From Haliclona indistincta (taxonomy: Eukaryota > Porifera > Demospongiae > Haplosclerida > Chalinidae), in the NCBI GenBank assembly GCA_964017065.1, contig OZ024791.1, positions 8,349,322 to 8,413,321 on the forward strand: a stretch of DNA of 64,000 nt. Reading direction: 5' to 3'. The position numbers were made by a program, and so were the translations under genes. Numbering within the stretch: position 1 is the first letter of the stretch; each line of letters starts with the position of its first letter. Shown in pieces: positions 32,757 through 45,341 of this stretch. Under the pieces are notes generated by a model. That model was given only the letters and a program-made list of their open reading frames with translations. It was not told the DNA's origin and searched no databases.

Positions 32757-34867
32757 TTAGTGAATTGTCGGGTGCATGATGACGTATTCGTCAGGAACTA
32801 GACCTTTCTGGTCATCCACGTCTGAGAAAGACGAGACACTCTCACGTGGAACAGAGTCGTAGACGTTTACGATTCGTTTCGTACTTGGAGTGCTCACATA
32901 TTCATAAACATCGGACTGCTTCTCCGATAAAGTGTCTGAGGTGTACGTTGAGTTGTGTATCTCCATCAAACTGTTAGCATTCAACCTATAACAACGTAAG
33001 TTCAAAATAATGATAATTTAAATGTTCTACTTACTGCTTGGGTGCTGATTTTCGTAGCTTCAAAAGAACTATCAGTAGCACTATGAACAGAATAGCTGTC
33101 ATGGACCCCACTCCCCCTACCACCCCAATAACAATGCCTAATCCCCATGACAGTGATTCTGTAGTACCTGCCTGAGCTCCACTGGATGGGTCTGCACGGT
33201 TAGTGCTCTGAACTTGATACGAGGTCATAGTAGATTCTGATAGTTTAATTGATGATTGTGGGGGAGCGACTACTATAGTTCTGATAATGACTTGTGACGT
33301 TGTTTTTGTAACAGTCGTTGTGACTGGAGTTGCTACTGTGACGATGCTAGTGGTAGCAGAGCAGAAGTCACTGCTGCTGGTAACAGTCACTGGATCATCA
33401 GCGCAAGACTGGCGAGTTGTGTTGCGATCAAATGATCCTATAGCACCATCGTTGAGAGTAGTAGTAGGCTGCTTTACATCAGAGCAGAGTTGGGTGCTGC
33501 CGACATCTTCGTCTCTCAAAGTCACACAGCACCTGTAGAGAGTGTCAGGATCCAGTCCGTTGATAGTGGTAGTGTGTCTTCCATCAGAAAGTGTGCTCTG
33601 CAGAGAACCACTGACAGAGACAGTGTTGTGTCCAGAGCTAATGCAAATTATGGTAAAAGAGTCGGAATTGTCATCAGACTGAACGATCCAGGACACCCTA
33701 GCTGCTGTTGGTGAGAGAGACGTGATGTTGATATTCTCCGTAGTACTATCATTAAGACCTGTACAAATCAAAACAATCCGTCTGTCAATCAATTATAGTT
33801 GGACTTACCTTGACAATTAACTTGAGCCACCACAGCGCAGTTAACGTCCACAAAAAAAGTACTTTGTAGACAGTCAGATAGCTTGGACTCTCTTCCTGAG
33901 CATGTGTGGTGGACTTTAAGAGTCTCACTTCCTCCAGGTGAAAGTACTTTTGTACCGCGAGCACCTACACCAAGCAATAATGTCTAAATAAAATTATGCC
34001 TGCTTGAACTTGCCTGCTGTTGACATCCTCGCCTGTCTGCATGCAACTTCCGCCTGTACATCGCTCCAGAGCTGCCCACACAAATATTTCCATCTACCGT
34101 CCTCACATATTTTCATAGGCTCTCCTTCTTGAATATCAATATCACCATTAGTACACTGTTTAGAAGCTATAAATAGTTACAAGACAGTAATTAGACGTCT
34201 GGCGCCAAAGCCAGCTAATGGGTGCATGAACCCAGCCAAATAACCCGTCTTACCAGTTACTCTGCAGTTGGTTACTAGAGCGTTACGTGATCCGCAATCC
34301 GTTTCTATCAACAACGAGCACTCGACCAGCCTGGTCTCTATTCCAAAGCAGCCAGTCACTCCAATAGTGTACTGAGACGGGTCAGCTGGAGCTGATGTAT
34401 CGATGGCTGTGTGTAAAACAAACAAAAAAAAACATGATTTCAGCGTAGATGATTTCAGGAAAAAAAAGCAAGATGAATGAAAAATTCCATACTAGTAAAA
34501 CACGAGGCGTACTTGAGTTGTCGTTTCTGAGTTGTTTGCATGCGACGTCGCCATCCACAGAGTGCCAGCGCTGTTTATTGCCAACATCAGTGTCGCAGAT
34601 GTCAGCCCATTGGTCCAGTAGGCACAGCTGCACACGTGCAGACACCAGAGTGTCCCCGCTCAAGGAGTCTTGCGTGATGTTCGCTCCGACAGCACGCATT
34701 TCTCCGTTCATGCACACAGCTGATATAAATGATGCAATATAACAAGGTGTAAACATACCGCGCTGCAGCAGGCTCGCTGAAACAAGCAGCTACTAACCTT
34801 CTACTGCAGACTGGTGATGCACGAAGAAGCAACCAATAGCAATCAACAAAAAATTCACAGTATCCAT
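32757..34867 (-). CDS. Receptor: signal peptide, two SRCR, FN3, mucin-like stalk, TM, tail (receptor 2)
   Basis: Exons 34867-34798, 34719-34513, 34406-34254, 34166-34014, 33964-33809, 33758-33035, 32995-32757. Signal peptide MDTVNFLLIAIGCFFVHH. Two SRCR domains, each over two exons (CLLDQWADIC, VACKQL; CEDGRWKYLCGQLW, VACRQA). An FN3 close to that of receptor 1 (LSPTAARVSWIVQS, LDPDTLYRCCVTL). Then a long Thr/Ser/Val-rich stalk and TM (IVIGVVGGVGSMTAILFIV). The tail has NSTYTSD, YEYV, VYDSVP and YVIM, all candidate SH2-docking tyrosines. The donor at 34013 is GC (CAG|GCAAGT). Same exon phases as receptor 1, so a paralogue. Confidence 0.83.
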
Positions 34868-35100
34868 CTCTACGATGTCAGCTAGAAAAAATGTGATTCT
34901 ACTACTGCATCACTTTGTATTGACATAGATCTAATTGCAGTTAATAAACCTGTATAAGCTAGGCACGCGACCTACTATTGTCAAGGGCCGTGCAAAATAT
35001 CATCAAAACACCTTTCTCTTAATTGATACATCCTCATTCTCTCATACATGCAGACTGCATAATTTTAATCTAGTTTTGTTCGAGTAAACAAGTTGATTAA

Positions 35101-36258
35101 CTAAGGTAAATTCCTTTCATGACTCGAAGCCACCACTTCGGACTGACTGATGCTCAAGCTAGCTTTGTGAGGTCCAACCAAACAGTAATCGGCTGTCAGT
35201 CGATTGTCTTCATAATTTGAACCCGGCACACTGTCGTACAGGACAGGGTCTGGACGATCAGAGGTTATCTCAGCATTGACATAAGAACGGAAGTCGATTT
35301 GATCGTAATTTATCTGTTGTTGATGATTAGGAGACGTAGAGGGTTCACGAGTGACTAACTCATGACCTAAATAAGTAGGATTGTCAATCGCTGGAGCAGT
35401 AGTACCAGTATCTCTACATGTATAGGGATAAATAATTACTTGCAGACAACTTGTTTATTTGACTTACAGTGTTTCCTCTTTGTTGCTGTTAGATAGTTTC
35501 ATTTTCCTTGCTATCAACATGCTCACTACACCGATTGGTACCAAGATGATTGTAGCTGAAAGGAATCCGAGAAAATATGACAAAGCTGTAGGAAGATCAG
35601 ATGATGTGGTAGAATCAGAAGCAGAAGTTGGCGACACGATACCGCTTGTAGTGGTGATAGTCTGAGAGTTTGTTGTTGATGAAGTTGATGACAAAGAAAT
35701 ATTCGTGCAATTAGGACTGCTGTACATGTATCCGTGATCAGAGATACCCACTAGACAGCATAGATATGTGTAGTCTGTTATCAAGCCTCGTAGGGTCCAG
35801 TTAGAGCGATTTTCGAACTGAGTTAAAGCAGTTACCAATAAACTTGCTGGACAGCTACAGCACGAGATGAAGACCTGCTCAAACTGATCACCAGTTGTGT
35901 TCCAAACCATTTCAACACCAGTTGATTCACTCTGTGTTACATTCAACAGAGTGATATTGTCCGAATCCTCTGTGTATATTTATAGAGAAAGATATAAATA
36001 AAAGGCTACTGTTACACTTACTGAACATACTGCTATTTGAGAAGAGCAATCCCACCCCTAGTGAAGACAAGTTGCACTTATTTATCTCCTCTTGGTAACA
36101 ATACTCATTATAATCATCACAATTGTCTCCTGAACCATCACCACCTGATTGTTCTAGAATAACTTACAGGGAACCACACACACAATCTCATTACCTTCCA
36201 CAACTCTGCACTCAACCAGGACAATCAGAAAGCAACACAGACCAAACAGCTTCTCCAT
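35101..36258 (-). CDS. Receptor: signal peptide, FN3-like, TM, tyrosine-motif tail without SRCR (receptor 3)
   Basis: Exons 36258-36195, 36144-36022, 35969-35468, 35413-35101. Signal peptide MEKLFGLCCFLIVLVECR, then a short Cys-rich segment (DNCDDYNEYCYQEEINKC), one FN3-like module (VEMVWNTTGDQFEQVFISCC), a Ser/Thr stalk, and TM (LSYFLGFLSATIILVPIGVV). The tail has NPTYLG, SYVNA, LYDSVP, NYEDN and YCLV. The NPTY and YDSVP motifs tie it to receptors 1 and 2 although it lacks SRCR domains. Either it lost them or they were added to the others. Confidence 0.72.
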
Positions 36259-36652
36259 CAGACCAGACTAATACTGCTGACTACGACAGTGCACGTTGTA
36301 CTATGTTGTCAAGAATGTTCATTACTTTCATATTGAATATACAAATGATGTAAAATCATCAGAACTGACATTACGTGTGTTTACATAACACCATGCAAAG
36401 TATACTGTGCTGTTGACTAAACGAAGCAAGCTACAGTGCACATAGCCTCGGTAAAGACAACACCAGTCTTGCCCACAGCGAGAAAGAAATAACAAATAAT
36501 AGTCCACCGCAAATGAGCTTAGTAATTGTCATAACGTTAAGAGAATTGTTTATTAGGTAATTTATCAAGAAAAATTTATGCTTGTTTCAATTATTATTGT
36601 TGAGATCAGAAACTGTACATAATGAAAGAAGGAGAGAAAAAAAGGGGAATTG

Positions 36653-38193
36653 TCAAAAAATTTGCGGCCATGCTGCAGTGGAGCCGTCTCTCCATTTCGG
36701 ATCATCAGCAATACTTGCTCTGCACAGCGGACATGTTCTTTCTCGATCAAACCACTGGAGCACGCAATTCTCACAAAATATGTGCTACAGAAAGGAAATG
36801 AATGAGTAAACAACTGAGAGCAGTGTAGACAGGAGAGGTCGTACCCGGCATCTTAGCTTGACAGGGTCAGTAAAATCCTCTTGACAGATAGGGCACGCGT
36901 CATAGCTGCCCTCAAGCATTTCATCTTTACTGGGAGTGGAACCGTAACTCTGTGAAGAGAGGGACACTTGATCAGGGAACTATAGTACACCCCACACTCT
37001 CTATCATAACTGAGCCGTATCCTCTTACTCTGCTATGTACCAGTACAAGCTACAACATGCCCTCCTACAACATGCTCCTATCATCAAGACACAATACCAC
37101 ACAGCATGCGCATGTGGTTTATAGCACTCTATGGATTTACAACTGTAAACAAATAATAATTAGTTTTGTGTCGTTAGTTGGATGCAGTCAAGCCACATGC
37201 TAGAACAGGATACTCACGGCAAGGGGTGAACCTTAAACTTCTCTTTCTTCCGATTGCTTTCTCCCTACCAATCGTTCACTCTTCCTTTCTCTCACACACA
37301 TTTACCCTTCTGATCTTCTCTCCCTCCACTCTTTCTCTCTACACCCATCATTTACCTTCCCCCCTCTCTCCCTTTTCTCCTCCCTCTCTCACCTGATCTT
37401 GTATAAATGCTATAATTGATCGTAATAGATCCTTCCCTCTCGATAAAATGACCACACCCTTGATCATCAGGTACACAGCAGTCACGATGATAGCAAAAAA
37501 TGCTCCAGTGTCAAGATAGTTAGAGAAAAAACCAAACCACAGCGGAGTGGGTAAGAGAGTGCGGTAGAATTGAGATATGCTCTCCAACAGCATATAGTAT
37601 TTACCCTGAGAGAGAGGAGGAGGAGGGAGAGAGGGGAGAGAGTTGTAAATGAAAGTACTTTGTTATTTCAAACACAACTAGTTGTAACAACTACACACTA
37701 TGTTAGTAGCTGAATATTTTAAAGGGTCCTATTGAAATATTTTTGTGCCCTACGGTACTTCATGGATGGGTAAATAATAAAGTGTGATTACAGTAGTGGA
37801 GTTCCATACCTTCTTACGGCTGGGGAGAATGCAGAGGAAACATGCAGCTACAAGTGCCTTTAGAATCATTGTCCCAAAACGTACAATGAAATCTAAAGAA
37901 GGAGAAGGAGATCAATGAAGATGAGCTAGTCATACCAGCTCACCCGTCAGACAAATGCACCAGAAGAGGTTCCATAAGTCGAGAAAGAGCAAAGGAGACA
38001 TAAATATAAGGCTGTGCAAAAAGATGATTAAAAATAGAGAAGAATGATTTATTGTTGCACCTACCATTTATGAAGATTTTCGTCTTGAAACACAAAGTAA
38101 AAGAAGTAAATATTTCCACCAAGAAACAAAATAATTATTAACAATATCTTGATATCTCTCCTGTTCTGTAGGTTGAAAAAGAGATCGTAAACA

Positions 38194-38249
<56 letters not shown>

Positions 38250-39104
38250 CGCTGGTAGCTTACCTTGAGTGCAACTTGTGCTTTGATTGTGTGATTACAG
38301 TGCAAATATGTAGCTAACATGCCAATGATGACCAGTAGACCTAAACCACAATAAACAATCAATTATTATTCATAGTTGATGACCACACCCACCTGATCTA
38401 TGCATCCAAAAGTATCTCAGTACTAGTAGTATTAGGAAGAGTACGTTCTGTTCAGCCCATCTCACACCATCACTAACCTCAGCCCCGCCCCCAGTGGGCT
38501 CCTCCCCTAATTGTTCACCCATCGGTACACCTATACTACCATGTCCCTCAAACATATTGCCATTGACACCATCAGGACGAGGCTGTTCTCTGTCATTACT
38601 ACCCGATCCTACTGAGCTCCTTGAGTCGTCAGCATGACTGCCTCCTCCTATCACTGACTCAGTGCTACTACAGCTATCATTGCCTCCAATTTGCATCGTG
38701 ACATTGTTCGAAGGTGGGAGGGAGGACAGTCCAATAGTTTGAGGAGAGGACTCCCATCGTGCTGAGTCCCACTGGGTAATACCAAGAGCAGCTGACAGCT
38801 GTGAGCTAGTTCTACTGATGCCTCCTCGAGAGGGAGAGTCACGCTCATCGGTGGGGTTCAGAGATGGCACAAACTCCCTAATAACTGACCTAATTGGGTT
38901 CATAGCAGCTAGACTGGAACCAATATCAGCCGGGCTGGGTCTCTGGCTGCCTGCAAATGACCAAGAAGCACTTCTAGAGTGTAGTCTAGTATTGAAAAGA
39001 GAGTGTGCAAGGCGCCGATCCATTGGTGGAGGATCTTGAGATGGACTGGCTCCTGCTTCGAAACCTGGATTCATCTTGCTTATCTCTAGTACTGCTCTTT
39101 TCAT
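36653..39104 (-). CDS. RNFT: RING finger and transmembrane-domain E3 ligase (RNFT1/2 type)
   Basis: Exons 39104-38394, 38340-38264, 38165-38065, 38011-37944, 37892-37810, 37605-37393, 36949-36845, 36784-36653. A long Ser/Pro-rich disordered N-terminus (about 230 residues) is followed by several TM helices (e.g. LGLL-like [31 protein letters not shown]). The C-terminal C3HC4 RING has [16 protein letters not shown], then [21 protein letters not shown], ending in [14 protein letters not shown], which matches the RNFT family end. These ER-membrane E3 ligases act in ER-associated degradation. The start is the first in-frame ATG after an acceptor, so a 5' UTR exon probably lies upstream. A CA microsatellite fills intron 38197-38248. 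Confidence 0.87.
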
Positions 39105-40253
39105 AGCAAATCTGAAAAGTGGAGAGAGATAGAGAAAATTATTAGTATCACATGTTAATGTCCACCCACACATTTAACCCTTCACAAGTGACAGGCAACT
39201 ATTGTTGTCAGGCATGTTTACGTCACAAAAAGTGGGCATCAAAATTCGAAAATATTGGCGAAATAGGACGGCTGGGAGTGGGTCCGTGGTGAGGGCTGAA
39301 AGCCCTGCCGCAGAGCAGAGTGAGTGTGATTCTAGCACACGGCAGTTGGTTGATCATCAAGTGGGCAGGCTAACTGCACTCGTGATTGAAAAAAAGCCGG
39401 CACGTTGTGCAAATTGATTTTGCGTATTAACAGTGATCACCGCACTAGTTTGTACGTGTAATGGTTACAAAGGTTAGTGAAATGCACAGAAACAGAGGCT
39501 AGAATTACTATCTGCACTTGGGGGGTTAAAGCAATTTTATGGCTCACTCTCCATATGTTGCCACTATCACATGTCACTCACTCAGCTAATCTATCCGTAC
39601 ACTATGAGAACACACACACACATAACAAACTGTGTGTGTCCCTTCCTTGTTCCAGCCTCAGCTAGTACATTAGTCCGGCTCCAGGAGGGTTATCTGCCAA
39701 GCACGGGCTTTGCTTATTGCACAGGTACTCCCAACCTAGTCATGTGCTATCATAACTGGCACCGCTGGGTAGGCATCATCCATTTCGATGGCTACAAACT
39801 AGCTTTTTGCTATGCGTGTGTGTGTGAGCACAAGACATGAAACCGATGTCATGTATGACAGAACTTGAGTATATTTCCATATTAGTATGTAAACATGCCA
39901 AACTGTCAAAACAAAATTTTATTTCTTGGTAGAAAACAGCGTTACTATAAATAGTAACTTAGACATTACATCACTGAACCAGCATTATTATTAACTTTTA
40001 CATAACAAATTATAGGGACAGCAAACTATTATAATAGCAGCTCCATAGCAATCAGAGAGAAAGGTCAAGTTTGTAAGAGGTCAGGAAATAATTTTTTCCA
40101 ACATGACAACATGTGGAAGAGCCCAAAGGAATCAGTGTCTAATTAGTCTGGCACTTATACGCTATGAACACATTCTAAACAACTTATCAGTAGAATTACC
40201 TGTTTGGTCTATCACAAATGAGTGACTAACCTCACCCACTACCCTCTCTCTCT

Positions 40254-40288
<35 letters not shown>

Positions 40289-40954
40289 GCACACACACAC
40301 ACACACACGCACACACACGCACGCACACACACACGCACACATTCCCATGCAAGCTCTAGTTAACAAGATACCAATAATTCTACTAACACAATAAACTAGT
40401 CACAATTGGATAATTGCAGCATTCTAGGAGACAAGTGATAAGTGGAAGTGAGAGAATGTCAGCTATTGCTCTATTGAAACAGTGACACAATGACTATTCT
40501 TCACATGAGACCACACCACAATCAAAAGAAGGTGACCTCTAGCAGCTATCCACACAAAAAATGAGCCATTTGCAATTGAAGATCAACCAGACAAATCCAC
40601 ATTGCCTCCTTCGATAACTAAACCATTCAGTATAACAGGCTAATGATGTGTATTATTATGAGTGGATCGGAGTGGATATTATACACTCCGCTGATAAAGG
40701 CCATTTTGCCGTTTACACACGGCTATATAGGACTTACGGTGGTTCATACGGCACGCTCCAATCTTCAGACAAGTCTCCTGTGAGCTGTGACTGCTAGACA
40801 TTCTACTAGCTACCGTCCCGAGACACTAGATGATCTGTGTCAGCAGAGAACAGAACTGGCGTGTTTTTCTAGTCTATCGATATACGATGATATACAGTGT
40901 TGCACGGAGGTTTAAGACACGCCCAATGTGGTAGCCACGCCCAAACAACATGGA
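39105..40954. other. 1.85 kb intergenic gap between RNFT and SPRING1
   Basis: No credible ORF. It holds a (CA)n/(ACGC) microsatellite at 40258-40341 and a CACACA run at 39608. Both flanking genes point away from each other, so it should contain both promoters and any RNFT 5' UTR exon. Confidence 0.5.
40258..40341. repeat. AC-rich microsatellite with CG interruptions
   Basis: A run of CACACACA with interspersed ACGCACGC units, preceded by TCTCTCTCTCTC. Confidence 0.85.
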
Positions 40955-41865
40955 ATGCCGTTGCCCAAGGTGCTTCTCCGTCGTAAGCTATGGCTTGGCG
41001 TTGCAGTATTCTTGTTGTTAACTTGCCTTTACGTCTATTGGCCAACAGAATTGGTAAGAGGCTGTACCAAAAGTTTGGTGCAAAATGAATGTAATTTTTG
41101 ATCACATGCAGGTTCACGAGTCTGAGCGAGTGCACGTGCCTCCTGTACCCTCCTTTGACTGGGTAGCTATTGAAAATGTTACTAGTCTTGTGAAGTGCAG
41201 GAATTCAGTTCAGGGCCCACAACTGATTGCTGACGAACTCGGTAACACATCAAACACCTTTAACCACTTGATTATTGTAATGTCACTTTAGGATATGTAT
41301 GTCCATTTGGTCGTGTATTGACGTCAGGGTGCTGTGACAAGGATCATGCTGTTCGGTTTGAGTGTCAGAGCTGTCTGGAGCATGGCTGCTGTTCAGTCTA
41401 TGAGCACTGTGTGTCATGTTGCCTGCATCCTGAGAAGGTAAGAGAAGGCGGCAACACCAGCTGCCTCGCTGGGTTTGTAGAGGGAATCATATTTCCTATG
41501 AAGATACAGTCACTGTGCTCTCTATCACACACAGCGTTTGTTGCTGAAGGTTCTGCTGACACGCAGTGTTCACAGCTTCCATCCTCTCTACACTTCCATT
41601 AACAACCAGTTTGATCTATGTCTCACTAAATGCCGCACATCCTCTCAGGTCAGTTATAGACACTTTCTACCTCAATGCTGTGTCTCCTTTAGAGCGTCCA
41701 GCATGAAAACACTTATCGCAATCCAAACACCAAGTTCTGCTATCTCCCTGAGGTAGCTGCTCCTCCAGCAGCAGGCACTCACAGGTATGGGTCATACCAA
41801 CATCACTTTAACATGATTATACTAATGGTCTGTTTCATTGTGTTCACAGAAAGAACAAACATTGA
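40955..41865 (+). CDS. SPRING1: SREBF pathway regulator in Golgi (SPRING / C12orf49 orthologue)
   Basis: Exons 40955-41053, 41112-41241, 41292-41437, 41535-41648, 41693-41784, 41850-41865. MPLPKVLLRRKLWLG begins a type II signal anchor (VAVFLLLTCLYVYW), then the conserved Cys-rich lumenal domain: [52 protein letters not shown]. This is diagnostic of SPRING, a Golgi glycoprotein needed for SREBP processing through SCAP/S1P in mammals. An overlapping ATG at 40950, out of frame, would give a 24-codon upstream ORF ending inside exon 1; the GCCG context favours the 40955 start by homology. The last exon adds only RKNKH. Confidence 0.93.
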
Positions 41866-42241
41866 ACAAACATCAAATATTTTGTTCAATATCCTGTCTC
41901 AAGACCACTGCAAACAATACATTTCCTCTGATAATCATATCTTCAATGAATAACATATAAGCATCATATAACAGGACACATGTTACTCTGCTGATCATGT
42001 AACTATATTCATTGCAGTGTATCCCATAACTTGTTGTTGTCAGTCTCATTATACTGTTGCTATGGCAATACATAGTAACCATGTGACTGTGATGCACACA
42101 GCTTAACCACCATGGCTGATAAAAATCTTAAAACATGAACCATCTTGACATACAATATTATCAGTAACACCAATGTAGCTAGTTCTTGGCTAAGTACACT
42201 AAAAGCCTAGTGTTCCAGCGTTCAGCAATGTATGAAGCTGT
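41866..42241. other. Convergent intergenic spacer
   Basis: AT-rich; holds the 3' ends of SPRING1 (plus) and secreted gene A (minus). Nothing else seen. Confidence 0.5.
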
Positions 42242-43121
42242 TCAAGTGCGTCGAGCTTTTGGCCTTGTCTTCATTTCTGCCATCTTTTCCTTGAATTCTT
42301 GCTGACAAAAGTCAGGAATCTCAAATTCTGTATCAGGTGCTTCTGTTGGTTCAAAATTAGTGAACTTGTGGTAGACAGTGCGGTTCTCGTACTCGTGATG
42401 ATGGAGGTAGTAGACTGGTACGTTAACATTCAGAGGGTTCACACCAACTTCATGTTTATCGGGACCAACCTGGAGAGGAAGAAATATTCAGTTTTGTCAA
42501 TCCTGGAAATTAAGTTGACACTAACCATGACAGACCAGAAATCAATCGTCTCTTCTCCCATTGCTCTTTGTCCGCTGTAGTCTGCGTATTGCACCCAATC
42601 AAAATAAGGATACAGGTCACCAAACAATTGATCGGCTCTGCAACGTGTGAATGGTGTGTTACTGGATCTGATGGAATTGACATGAATCATGAAGATTATG
42701 ACAATGGTATTTACTTGTCGTAGTGAAATTCCAGTCCTAGGTCATAACGATAGAGTGAGTAATGGTAGTCCGTTTCTCCCTCTGGTGAGTTTTCATCATG
42801 GGTCATTTCAGAATGCAGTTCTTTGTTACTAGTCTCAAGTCTCTTGCCTAATGACGGAATACAATATGGCAGTCATAAAATAATGCATTAGGTCTGCTGC
42901 ACCTTGCCCAACCATTCTGTGTGACCCTTCACGGTCGATGTAGTCTACCACAGATTCTTCCTGGGAATTTCAAAGTAATGCAGCACATTGCATGCAGGTT
43001 GTGTGTGCGTGCTATGATGCGAGATTCTTACATCTGCGGTGAATGTTGTTGGAAAGTAAGGACGTTCTTGGGCTGCGCATAGCGCAATAAAGCTCACGAG
43101 AAAGGCTAGCTTGAGCAGCAT
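42242..43121 (-). CDS. Small secreted protein, WDW family, member A
   Basis: Five to six exons from ATG 43121: signal peptide MLLKLAFLVSFIALCAAQ then RPYFPTTFTAD, exon at about 42961-42904 (YIDREGSHRMVGQ), 42848-42718 (YRYDLGLEFHYD), 42666-42527 (CRADQLF...PYFDWVQYADYSGQR...IDFWSVM), 42470-42242 (VGVNPLNVNVPVYYLHHHE...FEIPDFC and a basic tail). This is the pattern shared by all nine members: signal peptide, R-P-x-x-P-x-T/S-F, Y.YD, a lone Cys, (F/W)-D/N-W, A-x-Y-x-G, D-x-W, VGV.....PV, F-x-(V/I)-P-x-x-C. It vaguely recalls secreted domains found with cathepsin-like proteins in other eukaryotes. Function not known. Confidence 0.72.
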
Positions 43122-43373
43122 CACGGCAACAAGAGCTGGCTTAGCTGAAGAAAACGGCACGCCCAATTTCACGCTGAGACTGCGCCTTTTGATCATCTAT
43201 GGTCAACATCATTCATTACCACATCCAAAACGCAATTCACAATCACGTGTTTACAGCAAAAGAAACATGCATTATAACATTATACGAAGTTATGTAACTA
43301 GCTTGTTCTGTGTAACCTGTGTATGCTAGCTACAACTAGCTACTAGCAGCTACATCAGCAGTTAGCACTGTCT

Positions 43374-44369
43374 TTATAGCCTACGACCAGCCATTGCTCT
43401 CATACGGCGCATGTTCCTATGATGCAGAGCAATTGAACGATAGTGAGACAGACGAATTCTGCTTGGTCGCCTTCCTGGACGCATACGACGTTCGTTGGTT
43501 GCAGCTCTTCCCATGCTGCCAACACGAGCAGCAGATTTACGTAGTTGCAACTGGCAGATGCGGGGAATTTCAAAGTCGGTATTCTCAGGAATGACTGCTT
43601 CAAATGATTCATATGTTTCAGTCAGGTGCCAGTTGTCTACAGAAGATCGTCTCTCAAAGACAGCTGGCTTATTACGATCCTCTGGAAACACTCCCAAACG
43701 GTACATTTCATCACTGACCTGCAGAATATTCATTATCAAAGCATGAGCTTGAAAATGTGATGAAGCTGGGTTCATACCACTATTTTCCACCACTCCAATT
43801 CAGCAGGATTGTCCCAATAGGGAAACTTTGCCATGCCATCATAGCGAGCATTCTCGACCCAGTTCCAGTAACTAGGCATTGCACCTCCTCCAATTTTATA
43901 GTGATCACATTGTTGTCGTCCATTGACACTGCAGTAAAAATTAATTGAAAAAAATTTAATAGACAATTGATGAAATATAGCTCACGTGTGTACATCAAAA
44001 ACTGTGTCTTCACTTCCGTACAGCTCTAGCTTATATTCACTCTCAGAAGAGGTTCCTGTCGCAAAGGTAGTGTTTCGCACTCCTTTACCCAATTGTTCGT
44101 TGTATGCACGCCATCCTGGTGAAAAAGTCAAAATCGTGAAAATGAGTATGTACAGCAACAAACCTTGCCCAACACGTTCACTTCTCCCAGATCGGTCGAT
44201 CACTTCCATCCATGCATGATACTGGACAAATTCACAAATCACAATCGGGTTAGTTTGAACTACTGCTTACCCTTCCAAAAAATGTCGAAGGTAGAAAGGG
44301 ACGAACCGGTTCTGGTTGCGCGTAGCACACGCTAGCCAGCAAGCAAAGAACGACCGCAATTTTCAGCAT
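43374..44369 (-). CDS. Small secreted protein, WDW family, member B
   Basis: Exons from 44369 (MLKIAVVLCLLASVCYA, then RPFLPSTFFG), through YHAWMEVIDRSGRSERVGQG, YKLELYGSEDTVFDVH, the core exon at about 43926-43778 (QQCDHYKIGG...YWNWVENARYDGM...LEWWKIV) and the last exon ending TDFEIPRICQ. After the last conserved Cys it has a strongly basic extension of some 65 residues (RRMRPGRRPSR, MRRMRAMAGRRL). Only member A has a hint of the same. The extension may bind an acidic partner or be cleaved; unknown. Confidence 0.72.
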
Positions 44370-44528
44370 CTTGACTTGAACTTGATTGCTGCGATTCTAG
44401 GGCGTATCGCAATATGAATTTTATGCGGCATAACCCAGCCACGCCCAACAAGCAATATTCATCAGCGCGCACGAGGTAAGTAAATACAATGTCACACAAT
44501 TCTGGCTATCAAACGGTGTCAGTAATGT

Positions 44529-45341
44529 TTAATTACAAAATTTCGGTACATCAAAGGAACTTGGATCTGCTGGATACGGCAAAAAGCTGTCGAATTGCAT
44601 AGTAGCCTGTCTGTAGTTGTTTCCATTGTGAGTAATATACAGCACAAAAGGTGTGTCAGGCTTTTCGAAATACACTCCTACTTCATTTGTCACCTGTTCA
44701 TCTCCCTGCAGCATTAACAATAAGCACTCTTCAGTACTAGCATGTTTTTGTCTTACAGTTGACTTCCAGAAGTCAAGAGTGACGCCAGTTTCATTTCTTC
44801 TTCCACTGTACTCTGCTTCTTTCACCCAATCCCAGAACCCAACAAAACTACCATTCAGAGCACTACCACTGCACTGCAATATAGTGTCAGATTTCCTGCA
44901 AATTATCAACAAGTTCGTAGCTGGAATCTGTTCAGTGCACCCTCTTACCAGACAAACATGTATTGCTTGCCAAGGTCATATCGTCTCAGATTAAAGTGCC
45001 TCTCATAAACACCACCCTCCAGAAAGAACGTAGTATTGGTCACTGCCTTCATGCTAGTAGCATCATAGTACCTGTACCCTGTACAGCATCATTCTTGTGT
45101 CAATGTACAATAATTCAGAATGTACCGTTTCCACTCTGTGTCTTTCGTTCGCCATTAGTGACAGTGACAAGACTGGATCGAGTCTGCAGAACATCGTATG
45201 CATAAAGTATCCACCTCGCAGCCCTTGTACCTTTGACAAAAATGTTTCTGAAAACTCTGGTCGCCTTGGCTGTTGTGCACTGCTTCTGTCGCACGCACAC
45301 AGCAACAAAGCGAGCGTGAAAAGAGACCAAGCAGTCTTCAT
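44529..45341 (-). CDS. Small secreted protein, WDW family, member C
   Basis: ATG 45341: MKTAWSLFTLALLLCACDRSSA, then RPEFSETFLSK. Middle exons carry LVTVTNGERKT and YYDATSMKAV...RRYDLGKQYMF. The core exon at about 44896-44758 has LQCSGSALNG...FWDWVKEAEYSGRR...LDFWKST. The last exon has VGVYFEKPDTPFVLYI and ends SSFDVPKFCN. No basic tail, so the protein stops right after the last conserved Cys. Confidence 0.72.

Noticed and set aside
39571..39840. Gene fragment with GYLPSTGFAYC
   Set aside because: No recognised family, no consistent splice sites; likely chance.
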